From NCBI RefSeq assembly GCF_003149245.1, contig NZ_QGDL01000007.1:62001-126000 (forward strand): a stretch of DNA of 64,000 nucleotides. The letters run 5' to 3'. A model generated the notes under the pieces. The model was given only the letters and a program-made list of their open reading frames with translations, searched no databases and had not been told where the DNA came from. This DNA is from Faecalicatena orotica. GTDB taxonomy: Bacteria; Bacillota; Clostridia; Lachnospirales; Lachnospiraceae. This document shows positions 8,358 to 17,864 of the stretch, piece by piece. How positions within the stretch are numbered: the stretch's first letter is position 1; each line of letters begins with the position of its first letter. The translations under genes and the position numbers were made by a program.

Positions 8358-9755
8358 ATGGGAAAATTATTCGGGCCGGTCGATATGACAAAAGGGACGC
8401 CCTGGAAGAAGATCGGGATATTTACGATTCCTATGCTGCTGGGAAATATTGCGCAGCAATTGTACAATACAGTGGATAGCGTCGTGGTAGGGAAATATAT
8501 TGGGGATTCCGCACTGGCGGCCGTCGGTTCGGCGGGACCGGTCGTGAATCTTCTGATTGTATTATTTGTAGGAATCAGTGTAGGCGCAAGTATAGTGGTA
8601 TCCCAGTATCTGGGAGCCAGAATACGCGACGGGCTTTCACATACAATCGGCAACTGTATTACGCTTACATTTATTGCATCTTTGTTAATCATGGTGGTAG
8701 CCACGCTTCTGGCCAGGCCGATGCTGCAACTTTTAAATACGCCTGACAGCATCATTGACTGGTGCACATCCTATCTGAGAATTTTATTTCTGGGATCGGC
8801 AGGGCTGGCCTTTTTTAATATACTCAGCGGGGTTCTGCGTGGATTAGGTGATTCTGTTTCCGCATTAATTTATCTGCTAATTTCAAGCATGATTAATATT
8901 ATTTTAGACCTGTTTTTTGTTTCTGTGCTGAAACTGGGAGTTGACGGGGTAGCCTATGCAACCATTATTGCACAGGGGATTTCCGGACTATTATGCTTTC
9001 TCAAATTAAAACGGATGGATACACTGTTTGATATTAAACCTCAGAATCTGAAATTAAAGAAGGAATTTGCCATTGATATTATCAGGCTGGGATTTCCTTC
9101 AGGAGTGTCACAGGCTATTCTGGCGACTTCAATGCTGCTGGTACAGTCATTGACAAACAGTTTCGGTGAATTATTTATTGCAGCGAATGTGATGGTAATG
9201 CGTGTGGACGGCTTCGCGATGCTGCCGAACCAATCCTTCGGAAACGGACTGACGACATATGCGGGGCAGAATGTGGGCGCCGGGGATCAGGCAAGGGTTG
9301 AGCAGGGGGCCAGACAGGGGACGCTGATGACAATCATAACAACTTCTGTGATCACGGTTTCCATCCTGATTTTCGGGAGGAACCTTATGGGGATATTTAC
9401 AAACACAGAGGAACTGATTGCTACGAGTATGAAAATGATGATGATACTTGCCCCGGGCTATGTTGCAATGGGAATCGTACAGGGATTAACCGGTGTTATG
9501 AGGGGGGCAGGAGACACGGTCACACCAATGTGGATAGCCATAACAATGACATTGTTTATCCGCGTGCCGCTGTCATATTTACTCATATTTTTGACGAAAA
9601 GTGCACAATACCCACAGGGAAGAAAGGAATATATCTTTATTTCACTGACGCTATCCTTAATTATGGGGGCAGTCATGAGTGTTTACTTCTACAGAAGAGG
9701 GAAGTGGAGAGGGAAGAGTGTAGTTGACAGTGAGGTCAGGAACACAGAAAAATAG
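8358..9755 (+). CDS. MATE-family efflux transporter (second copy)
   Basis: A 465-aa carrier of the MATE superfamily. The N-terminus contains IPMLLGNIAQQLYNTVDSVV and VGKYIGDSALAAVGSAG, typical of the NorM/DinF-like clostridial branch. It is only distantly similar to the exporter at 1800. The ATG at 8358 is preferred because AAAAGGGGGA lies about 9 nt upstream; an in-frame TTG/ATG region further 5' would add a non-conserved leader. It is a single-gene unit between two terminators. The substrate is unknown. Confidence 0.92.
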   Translation: MGKLFGPVDMTKGTPWKKIGIFTIPMLLGNIAQQLYNTVDSVVVGKYIGDSALAAVGSAGPVVNLLIVLFVGISVGASIVVSQYLGARIRDGLSHTIGNCITLTFIASLLIMVVATLLARPMLQLLNTPDSIIDWCTSYLRILFLGSAGLAFFNILSGVLRGLGDSVSALIYLLISSMINIILDLFFVSVLKLGVDGVAYATIIAQGISGLLCFLKLKRMDTLFDIKPQNLKLKKEFAIDIIRLGFPSGVSQAILATSMLLVQSLTNSFGELFIAANVMVMRVDGFAMLPNQSFGNGLTTYAGQNVGAGDQARVEQGARQGTLMTIITTSVITVSILIFGRNLMGIFTNTEELIATSMKMMMILAPGYVAMGIVQGLTGVMRGAGDTVTPMWIAITMTLFIRVPLSYLLIFLTKSAQYPQGRKEYIFISLTLSLIMGAVMSVYFYRRGKWRGKSVVDSEVRNTEK

Positions 9756-9769
9756 AAGAGAAGGAATAT

Positions 9770-9827
9770 GAAGAGATTGCCCGGAAAAGCCGCATATAGC
9801 GATTTTTTCCGAGCAGTCTCTTCCTTT
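9770..9827. terminator. Bidirectional terminator between convergent genes
   Basis: The stem pairs GAAGAGATTGCCCGGAAAA (from 9770) with TTTTCCGAGCAGTCTCTTC (ending 9823), with small bulges. It lies between the plus-strand MATE gene and the convergent minus-strand flavodoxin gene. Confidence 0.75.
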
Positions 9828-10782
9828 ATTCCTCTGGTTTTGCCGGTACTTTAAAATGTGGTTTGTCCGGATGTGCCAGACAATAAGGTGTGTTAAATCC
9901 AACCTCTTCAATGGGAATTAGTCTTCTGAATTCGCCGTTACGTTCGGCTTCATCCAAAATGCTTTCGAATAATGTTTTCCGAACGCCAATCAGAGGCTTG
10001 ATATGTTCTTCAATACTAGGTTCCAGGCGAATAGCACCAGTCGGACAAATCATGAAACACCATGCGCATTCATGGTTGTCGTTGCAGCAGCAGCCCTCGC
10101 TTCCAAACTTTTGGGGTTCACATGATAAATCAATGTAATCCATCGTACAATTATCCATACAACGTGTACATTTGGGATAAATACATTTTTCCGGATCACG
10201 CACAATTTTTCCCTGAGGGTTCCCATATTCTAATAGCATATTTACAATTGCAACGGCCTGGTTTTTGTTAACGTCATTTTCCGGCATTGGTGGGATGAGA
10301 TCTGTCTCACCATTGTGAATACGCTGACTCCTTTCCACCATTTCACGGCCAAATGCTTTGGCTTCTGCCAGATCCTGTGCATCAGGATGCCCGGCAGTGT
10401 AATAAGGCTCAGGCATGCCCGGCATTACGACGTTTCCATACCACCGCCTGTTTCCGATAACTGTAAAACCGGCTTTCTTTAGGTTTGGGAGCACAACCGG
10501 GAAATAAAACCCCGGCATTGTGCCATGTGTACAAAATGAAAAAATATGTTTGCCCTTTTGGTCAGGGGCATTATTATAAAATCTGCGGATATTCGGCGGG
10601 TCAGCTTTCCAGACAGGGCTTCCGAGACCAATTAAATCATAATTTTCCAGCATTTCATAAGAAACTTTTTTAATGCTTTTTACATCAACCCGTGATGCTG
10701 CTTCTCTGGCGCCGTCACCGATGCTGTGTGCAATTTTGCGTGTATTCCCGCTTTGAGAGAAATAAATAATTAATACTTTCAT
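9826..10782 (-). CDS. EFR1-like flavodoxin fused to ferredoxin domain
   Basis: A 318-aa electron-transfer protein. The N-terminal flavodoxin fold opens with VLIIYFSQSGNTRKIA, the FMN-phosphate loop. The C-terminal Cys-rich region holds CIYPKCTRCMDNC and a later CAWCFMICPTGAI set, consistent with 4Fe-4S clusters. Such fusions can shuttle electrons between flavin and Fe-S partners in anaerobes; the partners are unknown here. The ATG at 10782 has AGGAG upstream on the minus strand. It is last in the kinase/MFS/flavodoxin operon, separated by 42 bp from the MFS gene. Confidence 0.85.
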   Translation of the reverse strand: MKVLIIYFSQSGNTRKIAHSIGDGAREAASRVDVKSIKKVSYEMLENYDLIGLGSPVWKADPPNIRRFYNNAPDQKGKHIFSFCTHGTMPGFYFPVVLPNLKKAGFTVIGNRRWYGNVVMPGMPEPYYTAGHPDAQDLAEAKAFGREMVERSQRIHNGETDLIPPMPENDVNKNQAVAIVNMLLEYGNPQGKIVRDPEKCIYPKCTRCMDNCTMDYIDLSCEPQKFGSEGCCCNDNHECAWCFMICPTGAIRLEPSIEEHIKPLIGVRKTLFESILDEAERNGEFRRLIPIEEVGFNTPYCLAHPDKPHFKVPAKPEE

Positions 10783-10824
10783 GAGTTTCACTCCTATACT
10801 TGAACTTTCTCAGGTACACAGGGG

Positions 10825-12096
10825 CTAACGGGTCTTTCTCCGGTATAAGAGGGACAGTAATATTCCCAAAACTGCTAACCCAATGGCGATGACAAATGCT
10901 AAGCTGTAATTTCCAGACGCGCTATACACCTGATTCATAATCGTAGGCCCTAAATAACCTGCCAATGCAAATCCGATAAACATAATCCCATAATTTACGC
11001 TGTTATTTTTCTGGCCGAACTGATCCGCGGTGAATCCGGGGAATACGCCCATGAAGGAACCGAAACAAAGTCCGATTATAGATACCCCGATATAGAATTT
11101 TACCACATCGCCAATCCCGGACGTACAGATCAAAAGCAGTCCCGGTATGGATGAAACGAGCATAATCGTGAGAACATTAATCCTTCCGATGATATCCGAC
11201 AGATACCCGGCGGCAACTCTTCCCAGAGTGTTAAACAGTGCCAGGACGGAAACGGCAGTTGTGGCTGACATAACTGACATCCCGATCATCTGCTGGGCGA
11301 TAGGGGAGGCCTGTGAGATGGTCATTAAGCCAAATACAGCCCCGCAGGTCAGCATTGTGATCATGATGTAAAACACCGGGTCCTGTAACATTTGACGCCA
11401 GTTTTTTTCTTCTTGTATTCTGGTATGTTCTTTTTTATCCTTTCCGCCGTTCTTCTTTTGAGCCATTTTTTCTTCATATCCAGCAGGTACAAAACCTTCC
11501 GGACACTTTTCAATAAAAAATGCCCCGATGCATATAACTAAAATAAATACAATACCTAACAACTTGAAAGTAGGGATGATTCCCATGCGGTGAATACATA
11601 CATTTGCTATCGGAGGAATCACAACAGAACTGATCCCATATGAAGCCGTTGCAATTCCGCCGACCAGACCGCGCCGGTCAGGAAACAGTTTTACAGAATT
11701 ATTGATGGTGCATCCGTATACAAGTCCCATCCCCAGACCACATCCTAATCCATAGCTTACCATAAGAGATGGGATGCTTTTTGCAAACCCGGACCCGATC
11801 ATGCCGATTCCAAACAGCAGTCCTCCTAAAAAGACAACCCATTTTGGCCCGAATTTGTCATTAATCATACCGCCTGAAATGAGTGTGACCGGCCCTACCG
11901 AATTCGCAATCGTGAATACAATTGCGAGGTCGGAAGCTGTAATTGCCGATAAAGTAACGGAGCTTAAATAATCTGCCATTGGCGCGGCAAAGACACTCCA
12001 TACATATAGGGAGCCGATACAAAGATTAATCATACAGCTGGCAACTAAGACAGCCCACCTTTTCTTTGTTAATTGTTTCGTTTTTTCATAATTCAT
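10825..12096 (-). CDS. OFA-type MFS transporter
   Basis: A 423-aa major facilitator carrier with 12 predicted helices. The N-terminal CIGSLYVWSVFAAPM and GMGLVYGCTINN segments match the oxalate:formate antiporter (OFA) branch of monocarboxylate-type carriers. A long central cytoplasmic loop rich in Lys/Glu (about residues 205-235) separates the halves. The start codon overlaps the stop of the FGGY kinase gene (ATGA), so they are translationally coupled. A small organic acid or sugar-acid substrate is possible but not shown. Confidence 0.85.
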   Translation of the reverse strand: MNYEKTKQLTKKRWAVLVASCMINLCIGSLYVWSVFAAPMADYLSSVTLSAITASDLAIVFTIANSVGPVTLISGGMINDKFGPKWVVFLGGLLFGIGMIGSGFAKSIPSLMVSYGLGCGLGMGLVYGCTINNSVKLFPDRRGLVGGIATASYGISSVVIPPIANVCIHRMGIIPTFKLLGIVFILVICIGAFFIEKCPEGFVPAGYEEKMAQKKNGGKDKKEHTRIQEEKNWRQMLQDPVFYIMITMLTCGAVFGLMTISQASPIAQQMIGMSVMSATTAVSVLALFNTLGRVAAGYLSDIIGRINVLTIMLVSSIPGLLLICTSGIGDVVKFYIGVSIIGLCFGSFMGVFPGFTADQFGQKNNSVNYGIMFIGFALAGYLGPTIMNQVYSASGNYSLAFVIAIGLAVLGILLSLLYRRKTR

Positions 12097-13670
12097 CTTT
12101 TCTCTCCATCATGTTCCAGTTCCTGCATGGTTTTCCGCAGTTTTATAAAATCCTCATCCAGATGTTTGTACATATCCAGATAATAAGGATAGAGCCGGTC
12201 GTAAACCGTAGCCCATTCTTCATCAGGCTGAATGACTTCTTTCACCCGGATCAGCTTGTCAATGCTTGCAGTAAGGTCTGAAAAGACTCCGATAGAATGT
12301 CCCACAATCAAGGCATCGCCGAAAGGAACATCTCCGGACTTCTCATCCAGAATGTGCACAGGCATATGCAGCATAGAGGCTTTGATTCTGGACCATGTAC
12401 GGCTTTTGGCTCCGCCCCCGGTAATGCGCAGGCAGTCTGCTTTTCCGCCGGCGGATTTGATCGTATCCATAACATGGCGCAGGGCAAAAGCGGTTCCCTC
12501 AAAAACACTGCGGAGCATTTCATCCTTTGTTGTGTCGAGAGACATGCCGATAAACATTCCTCGCGCATGGGAATTCCAGAGCGGCGCCCGCTCTCCGAGC
12601 AGATAGGGGAAGAAAAGAACACCACCGCTGCCGGGTGCGGCATTTAATGCAAGCTGGTTGATATGGTCATATACGTTCATCCCGTGTGCGGCTGCGTAGT
12701 CCTTTTCTGGCTGTCCGAAGGTATCTAGATACCATTTCAGCGCGGCTCCGCTTGTATTAATCGGTGCATCAAAGACGTAAGGCATTCCGTCTATGGAGCA
12801 TGGCTTGGTTACGACAGGGATATCTGTCGCGCTGCGCCGGTCACTTCCTACAAACACAAGGGATGTCGTGCCAGAGGATTCCCCTGCTTCACCGAGTCTG
12901 CTCAAACCGGTTGCGTACATAGAAGCCATCGCATCACTGGCGCCGGCAGCCACCGGAATGCCGCTGACCAGCCCGGTTAACGCAGCTGCCTGTGGTGTAA
13001 CAGTCCCGATAATTTCAGTTGTCAGGCTTGGTGCAGGGAGCAGTGCATCCAGATCACATCCGATTACTTTCTGGATTTCTTCGGACCACTTTAAATTCTG
13101 GAGATCCAGACATTGGCACCGCACGGCCTGATCGATATCCATCGTCATTTGGCCTGTGAGTTTATAATTAATATAGGAACTTGCCTGAAGCACCCGGTAT
13201 GTCTTAGAAAAAAGTTCCGGTTCATTCTTTTTGAACCACAGGATCTTATTAGGAAGAAAAGCAACATCCGGCTGTGCACCAATGATAGAAACGAGCCTGT
13301 TAAAGCCAATGGAATCTATGATATAGCGCAGTTCTGCAGCAGAACGGCTGTCCATCCATATCATGGCATTCCTTAAGGGACTGCCTTCCTTATCTACGGG
13401 AAGCATAGTGACGGTCTGGGAGCTTACAGAGATGCCACGGATCTTCCTCACGACTTCCGGTCCGGCTTTCCGTGTGATTTCCTGCAGGATTTCTACGGTA
13501 TTGCTCCACCAGAGTGCTGCATCCTGTTCCACCATGTCCGGTCCGGGGAACAGCAGTTTGTTTTCCCTTGACGCCGAGGCGATTACTGTCCCGTCATCTG
13601 CTAAAATAATACCCTTTACGTTGGTTGTTCCCAAGTCAATGCCGATCAGGCAGTTTTCTGGATTACTCAT
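12093..13670 (-). CDS. FGGY-family carbohydrate kinase
   Basis: A 525-aa kinase of the xylulokinase/gluconokinase/glycerol kinase superfamily. The N-terminal phosphate-1 loop is GIDLGTTNVKG, a mid motif is AMIWMDSRSAAEL, and the C-terminal adenosine motif is ITGGGAKSRTWSRI. The substrate class (pentulose, sugar acid or polyol) cannot be read from these motifs. It is first gene of a three-gene minus-strand operon and diverges from a zinc sugar/polyol dehydrogenase. A pathway in which a dehydrogenase makes a ketose that the kinase phosphorylates is a reasonable inference. Confidence 0.9.
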   Translation of the reverse strand: MSNPENCLIGIDLGTTNVKGIILADDGTVIASASRENKLLFPGPDMVEQDAALWWSNTVEILQEITRKAGPEVVRKIRGISVSSQTVTMLPVDKEGSPLRNAMIWMDSRSAAELRYIIDSIGFNRLVSIIGAQPDVAFLPNKILWFKKNEPELFSKTYRVLQASSYINYKLTGQMTMDIDQAVRCQCLDLQNLKWSEEIQKVIGCDLDALLPAPSLTTEIIGTVTPQAAALTGLVSGIPVAAGASDAMASMYATGLSRLGEAGESSGTTSLVFVGSDRRSATDIPVVTKPCSIDGMPYVFDAPINTSGAALKWYLDTFGQPEKDYAAAHGMNVYDHINQLALNAAPGSGGVLFFPYLLGERAPLWNSHARGMFIGMSLDTTKDEMLRSVFEGTAFALRHVMDTIKSAGGKADCLRITGGGAKSRTWSRIKASMLHMPVHILDEKSGDVPFGDALIVGHSIGVFSDLTASIDKLIRVKEVIQPDEEWATVYDRLYPYYLDMYKHLDEDFIKLRKTMQELEHDGEKR

Positions 13671-13842
13671 ATAGGGTGTACCTCCTCTAAAAATATAGTG
13701 TGCATCATACTATAAATAATGTTAACAGGTGAGTATCAACTTCTCAAAACACAAATTGCCGTAACAAAACGGCAATATAAAAATTGCTTCTGCGGGGATG
13801 CAATTTTATACTGTAAGCAGAAAATGACAGGAGGAAGATAAT
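13671..13842. promoter_or_regulatory. Divergent regulatory region with three inverted repeats
   Basis: The gap between the kinase (minus) and dehydrogenase (plus) genes holds three inverted repeats. TATAGTGTG-N3-CATACTATA at 13694-13714 has one mismatch. ATTGCCG-N8-CGGCAAT is at 13755-13776, and AAATTGC-N12-GCAATTT at 13781-13806. A minus-strand TTGATA/TATAGT pair could be the kinase promoter, with the first repeat over its -10. Which regulator binds is unknown. Confidence 0.55.
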
Positions 13843-14895
13843 ATGGAAATGAAAGCGGCAGTGATGTACGGACCGAATGATATAAGGGTGGAATCTGTGG
13901 AAAAACCGGCGTGTCCCAGGGACGGGCTTATATTGAAAATCATGGCGGTTGGCCTGTGCGGCTCCGATATCCGGAATCTGACAAGTGACTCAAGGAAAGG
14001 AAACTACCCGTTTATTTATGGACATGAAATAGTAGGTGTCGTGGATGAGGTCGGCGAAGAAGAGACGAAGTATCAGACGGGAGACCGTTTATTTTTATTT
14101 CCGGGAACCTATTGTATGGAATGCGAGGAATGCATCAGCGGTCATAGTGAAAACTGTTCCAACAAAGAGGTAGCCTCTCTTGCGGGAACCGGTGGTTTTG
14201 CACAATACGTGGCAGTAAAAGGGGAAAAAATCCGGAGGGGCGGAATCTATGAGATTCCTGAGGATGTTTCATTCGAGGCGGCGAGTCTTGGAGAACCACT
14301 GACCTCTGTCTTTGCGTGTCTTGAAAACGTAAAGGTGGAATATCCGGATGTGCTGGTTATTATCGGCGCAGGTCCGATCGGATGTTTCATGGCACAGCTG
14401 GCAAAGATCAGGGGCGCCCAGAAAGTCATTATGATCGATTTGAACGATACACGTCTGGAAATGGCAAAACAGTTTGGAGTCGATGTTACCGTCAACAGTT
14501 CCGTGGAAGATCCCATTGAGGCTGTCAAACGGCTGACAAACGGAAAAGGTGCAGACAAAGTCATCTCAGCCACGCCTGCCAATGCAACACAGACACAGAG
14601 CATCCACATGGTAAAAAAAGGCGGGCTTGTCGTATTCTTCGGCGGAGTCCCGAAAGGCTCCATGACAGAACTGGACTGCAATCTGATCCATTACAACAAT
14701 ATCTGGATAAAAGGACATTTCGGGGCCTCCTACAGCCAGTCTAAGAGAGCATACCAGCTTGCGATTTCACCGACGTTCCCGACGGAGAAATTCATCACAC
14801 ATATACTGCCTCTGGATAAAATCAACGAAGGGATCCAGCTGACAAAATCAGGTGACGCAATCAAGGTGGTACTCCATCCCTGGGATATAAGTTAA
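13843..14895 (+). CDS. Zinc-dependent MDR alcohol/sorbitol-type dehydrogenase
   Basis: A 350-aa medium-chain dehydrogenase. The catalytic zinc region has VGLCGSD and YGHEIVG. The structural-zinc lobe TYCMECEECISGHSENC supplies four Cys. The NAD(P)-binding loop is IIGAGPIGCFMAQLA. The family oxidises polyols, sugars or threonine. Adjacency to the divergent FGGY kinase favours a polyol or sugar substrate. AGGAGGAAG lies upstream of the ATG at 13843. It is followed by 900 bp of palindromic repeat DNA, so it is probably monocistronic. Confidence 0.9.
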   Translation: MEMKAAVMYGPNDIRVESVEKPACPRDGLILKIMAVGLCGSDIRNLTSDSRKGNYPFIYGHEIVGVVDEVGEEETKYQTGDRLFLFPGTYCMECEECISGHSENCSNKEVASLAGTGGFAQYVAVKGEKIRRGGIYEIPEDVSFEAASLGEPLTSVFACLENVKVEYPDVLVIIGAGPIGCFMAQLAKIRGAQKVIMIDLNDTRLEMAKQFGVDVTVNSSVEDPIEAVKRLTNGKGADKVISATPANATQTQSIHMVKKGGLVVFFGGVPKGSMTELDCNLIHYNNIWIKGHFGASYSQSKRAYQLAISPTFPTEKFITHILPLDKINEGIQLTKSGDAIKVVLHPWDIS

Positions 14896-14923
14896 CGGGC
14901 TTTAGTTTTGTTGACGGATGGGG

Positions 14924-15275
14924 GGACGCAAAGCGAAAGGCGAGTCTGCCGGGCATCGGGGCATTCCCTGCTGTTTCTAGATCCTGACCGTTTACTTAGA
15001 GCCCGTAATGGAAAAATCGGAGAAAATAGAGGTACCAGCCGCATTTGGGCCAAAATCTTGATGATTTTGCCCCGCAGGCGTCTTCAGAATTTGATGCGGA
15101 CATCAAATTCTGCCCTCTATTTTCTCCGATTTTTCCCTAACGGGCTCTAAGTGCACTTTATGGATTTAGAAACAGCAGGGAAGGCCCCGATGCCCGGCAG
15201 ACTCGTCTTTCACTTTGCTGGTGCATCCAGCTGGCAGGAAAAGACCCGTTCCCCAGAGGGGATTCCGAACCAGAT
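14924..15275 (+). repeat. Large cruciform-type palindromic element A
   Basis: The outer arms, about 14927-14979 and 15168-15220, are nearly perfect reverse complements of about 50 bp. A second 38-bp stem pairs 14995-15033 with 15113-15151. Inside are two hairpins, AAAATC/GATTTT around 15055 and a perfect 12-bp hairpin CAGAATTTGATG/CATCAAATTCTG at 15085-15112. A tail with GGCAGGAAAAGACCCGTT follows at 15233. The layout matches elements at 15430, 42119 and 45733. No transposase is present. It could be a MITE-like element or a structured RNA. Confidence 0.8.
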
Positions 15276-15429
15276 GCAGCGTATTTGTATGGGTTGCCCG
15301 TTCTAAATCATATCTGCAAGTGGCCTTTAGGTAATATACCTAACATCATTGACAGCTGAACGAAGATAGAGAGCATACATCCCACTGCCATCTGCAAAGT
15401 AAATTATAGTAAGGACACATCAGCTGCAT

Positions 15430-15772
15430 ACGGGTTTGAGTCCCTACAGGGAAATGAGTCTTTCCTGCCGCCCGGATGAACCAGCCTGCGGTGGAATGGG
15501 ACGAAGCCCTGACGGAAGCATGGGGCCTGTTTGGAATACATAGAGTGAGCTTAGCAGCAGTTAGAGGATACACACAAAATCAGACGGAGAAAAGTGAATT
15601 ACCAAATTCACTTTTCAGACCGCCTGAGATGCCTAATCATCAGATTAGGTATTGAATGCGGGCGGTGCCGCCTGATTTTGCGTGTATCCTCTTACTGCTG
15701 CTTAGCGAACGTACAGTATTCAAACAGGCCCCATGCTTCCGTCAGGGCTTCGTCCCATTCCACCACAGGTGT
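15430..15772 (-). repeat. Large cruciform-type palindromic element B (inverted)
   Basis: The outer arms 15486-15539 and 15716-15769 pair over about 52 bp. The inner stem pairs 15549-15584 with 15669-15705 and contains the shared AGCAGCAGT-AGAGGA motif. Inside lie a perfect 12-bp hairpin (15589-15616) and CCTAATC/GATTAGG (15632-15649). Read on the minus strand, the tail GGCAGGAAAGACTCATTTCCC ends near 15432. It has the same family architecture as the other three elements, and faces element A tail to tail. Confidence 0.82.
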
Positions 15773-15807
15773 CCCCCATTCCGTCTTCAAAGCGAAGACT
15801 CGCTCCC

Positions 15808-17763
15808 TCACTCTTCGCAGTTTTTTGGGGTTGAGAAAAAGTTTAACAATTCCTCTTTGGTATGTACCCTGCGGAAATAGTCAGTATTGTCATGTTCAAC
15901 ATATATTTCCTGTAGCAGCTTCAGGAGTAATGGCTGGCTTGACGCGTCGAAGCAGGCCATGATTATAACCCGGATTTTGTTGGATTTCCACAGGATTCGG
16001 TGCTCTAAGGTTGCGACTGAAAGCTGTGTTTTTTCAGCCGGTTTAAGAGAATACAAAAATAATACCCCGGGTTGGAATCCGTATGTGTAAGTGGACTCTC
16101 TTCTTAAGATGTCCTCCAGAAACTCAGAGGTTACCAGTCCATCGCGGATAAAATCTTCACACAGGTATTCGATAACCGGAAATCTTTCGGTTACGCTTAT
16201 GTTTTCATGCCAGTAGGCGTCAGGCAGGAGACTGGACAGGGACTGGGGCTGGTTCTTAAAGAGGAACTTCATGCAGTTGTCGGATACTACCTTCTGAATA
16301 CGGAAATAATCCTCCGGCAGCATATCAGGGGAGATGCGTAAAACCTGTGTGCCCGGATGATCTGTTATCTTTTTCTGGACGGTTGTCAGAACGAGGTCTG
16401 TATTCTGAAAATTAAAGGCGCTTCGTGCATTCACGGGCAGCAGGGCAGTGATGTTGATGTAATTGCCGAAGGCACCCAGCGTTTTTCTCTTAATCGCCCA
16501 GATCGCCGGCAGATTCAAGTGACAGCAGATGACGGTCCGTATGCGGTTTTCCGGATGGCATGTCCAGTAACCTTCCAGAGCGCCGGAAATACAGAATGTC
16601 AGATAAATCAGCTCTTTTTCATTCAGGTAATAACCCAGATATTCCAACGCCACCGGCTGCATCAGATAAGCGATTTCAGAGTCAACCAGAAGATTCTTCC
16701 GGATCAGATTGATATTCCCCTGTGCATTGAATATATGACCGGGTGATTTCAGGTAACGAAGATATTGTAAAAGTGTAATGTAGAAATCTTCATCATCAGA
16801 AAAATCAATATGGAAGGTCGCGCGGACTTTTTTTAAATAGCAGTCTGCCATTTCAAGAAATAGCGGGTCAAAATAATCGGCCACCGTTTTAAAATTCAAT
16901 TTTGATGCATCCAGTAAATGGCTGTCGCACAGATGCCGGTAAATGGCCTGTTTCTCCTGAGGAGGAAAGCTGCAGGAAAATACCTCTTCCATAGAATCGA
17001 ATATATCCGTACACAGGCTGAATACGTTGTCATTGATATCCGTATAAGCAGGCTCCCCGGGCAGAATATGTCCGGACAGCATACGGTAATACATAATCGC
17101 AAGTGAAAGATTAAGTGATACCAGATTTGCATCTTCAATCTGGAAATGGCAGTTATATAAATGTCTGGCAGTAATCTGCATAATCAGATTCATGATATCT
17201 TCATCCAGAAAATGATAATTGTAATAGGCATTTCCCGTGGTGTTGTAATTCCAGTCATCGTGGAACAACTGGTTTAATATTGCACGGCGTTTTGACTCAC
17301 AATGCTCGAATTCCCATGTGTTGTCAATGTGTTTTAATTTTATATGGGGATCGGAAAGAACATAGAGTCTCTTCAGTGTCGCGATATCATTGTCCAGTGT
17401 GGTTTTACTTACATACATTTCATCTTCCAAATCATATTGGTTCAATGGGACCTCTGACAGGCACAGCTGGAAAGTCAGATACCGGATACGGTCCTCTCTG
17501 GTTGACAACATGTCGTCTGTTTTAAACTGCTCCTGAAAGGACTTCATATCTGGGCATTCTAAAAAGTACCCCTTGCTACGTTCGGCAGATATTCTGGCGC
17601 CACAGGCAGTGAGGGCCTGATTGATTTCAACAATATCGTTGCGTATAGTGCGGGGGGAAACACCGAGCTGCTTGGCTAATGTCTGTCCGGTAATATGTGA
17701 GGTCTGATTCTGTATCAGGTTCAAAAGCTTGCGCTGCCTTAAAGACAATGTGATAGATTCCAT
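15808..17763 (-). CDS. BglG/MtlR-type PRD transcriptional regulator with PTS-like domains
   Basis: A 651-aa regulator. The N-terminal HTH contains RQRKLLNLIQNQ and LGVSPRTIRNDIVEIN, with a second HTH-like segment YVSKTTLDNDIATLKRL. PRD-like helical regions occupy about 200-400. An EIIB-like segment begins RTVICCHLNLPA (about 410). A C-terminal EIIA-type domain includes the LVTSEFLEDILRRE helix and FLYSLKP. It is a MtlR/LicR-like layout, normally controlled by PTS phosphorylation, yet no PTS transporter is in the window. It diverges from the 12-gene operon at 17942 and is the best candidate for its activator. Confidence 0.85.
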   Translation of the reverse strand: MESITLSLRQRKLLNLIQNQTSHITGQTLAKQLGVSPRTIRNDIVEINQALTACGARISAERSKGYFLECPDMKSFQEQFKTDDMLSTREDRIRYLTFQLCLSEVPLNQYDLEDEMYVSKTTLDNDIATLKRLYVLSDPHIKLKHIDNTWEFEHCESKRRAILNQLFHDDWNYNTTGNAYYNYHFLDEDIMNLIMQITARHLYNCHFQIEDANLVSLNLSLAIMYYRMLSGHILPGEPAYTDINDNVFSLCTDIFDSMEEVFSCSFPPQEKQAIYRHLCDSHLLDASKLNFKTVADYFDPLFLEMADCYLKKVRATFHIDFSDDEDFYITLLQYLRYLKSPGHIFNAQGNINLIRKNLLVDSEIAYLMQPVALEYLGYYLNEKELIYLTFCISGALEGYWTCHPENRIRTVICCHLNLPAIWAIKRKTLGAFGNYINITALLPVNARSAFNFQNTDLVLTTVQKKITDHPGTQVLRISPDMLPEDYFRIQKVVSDNCMKFLFKNQPQSLSSLLPDAYWHENISVTERFPVIEYLCEDFIRDGLVTSEFLEDILRRESTYTYGFQPGVLFLYSLKPAEKTQLSVATLEHRILWKSNKIRVIIMACFDASSQPLLLKLLQEIYVEHDNTDYFRRVHTKEELLNFFSTPKNCEE

Positions 17764-17844
17764 ATAAAACTCCTTTTCATGGACTTACAGTGTGTCTGCC
17801 CATAGGTTTGAACAGAGATTACAGATTTATAATAACAGAAAATA

Positions 17845-17864
17845 TTTCCTCTTTAAAGAGGAAA
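17845..17864. promoter_or_regulatory. Perfect 20-bp palindrome, candidate operator
   Basis: TTTCCTCTTTAAAGAGGAAA is a perfect palindrome with 10-bp arms. It lies between the divergent PRD regulator and Fe-alcohol dehydrogenase genes. A TATAAT-like hexamer at 17828-17833 lies just upstream without a good -35 box. That fits an activator-dependent promoter for the downstream operon. The binding protein is inferred, not shown. Confidence 0.6.

Noticed and set aside
8201-8767. Minus-strand ORF of 188 aa opposite the second MATE gene
   Set aside because: Shadow of the MATE reading frame, overlapping the terminator; no ribosome site and no family features.
14908-15962. Several ORFs on both strands between 14908 and 15962
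   Set aside because: They lie inside the palindromic elements A and B or the end of the PRD regulator, lack ribosome sites and show no family motifs; mirrored frames arise from the inverted arms.
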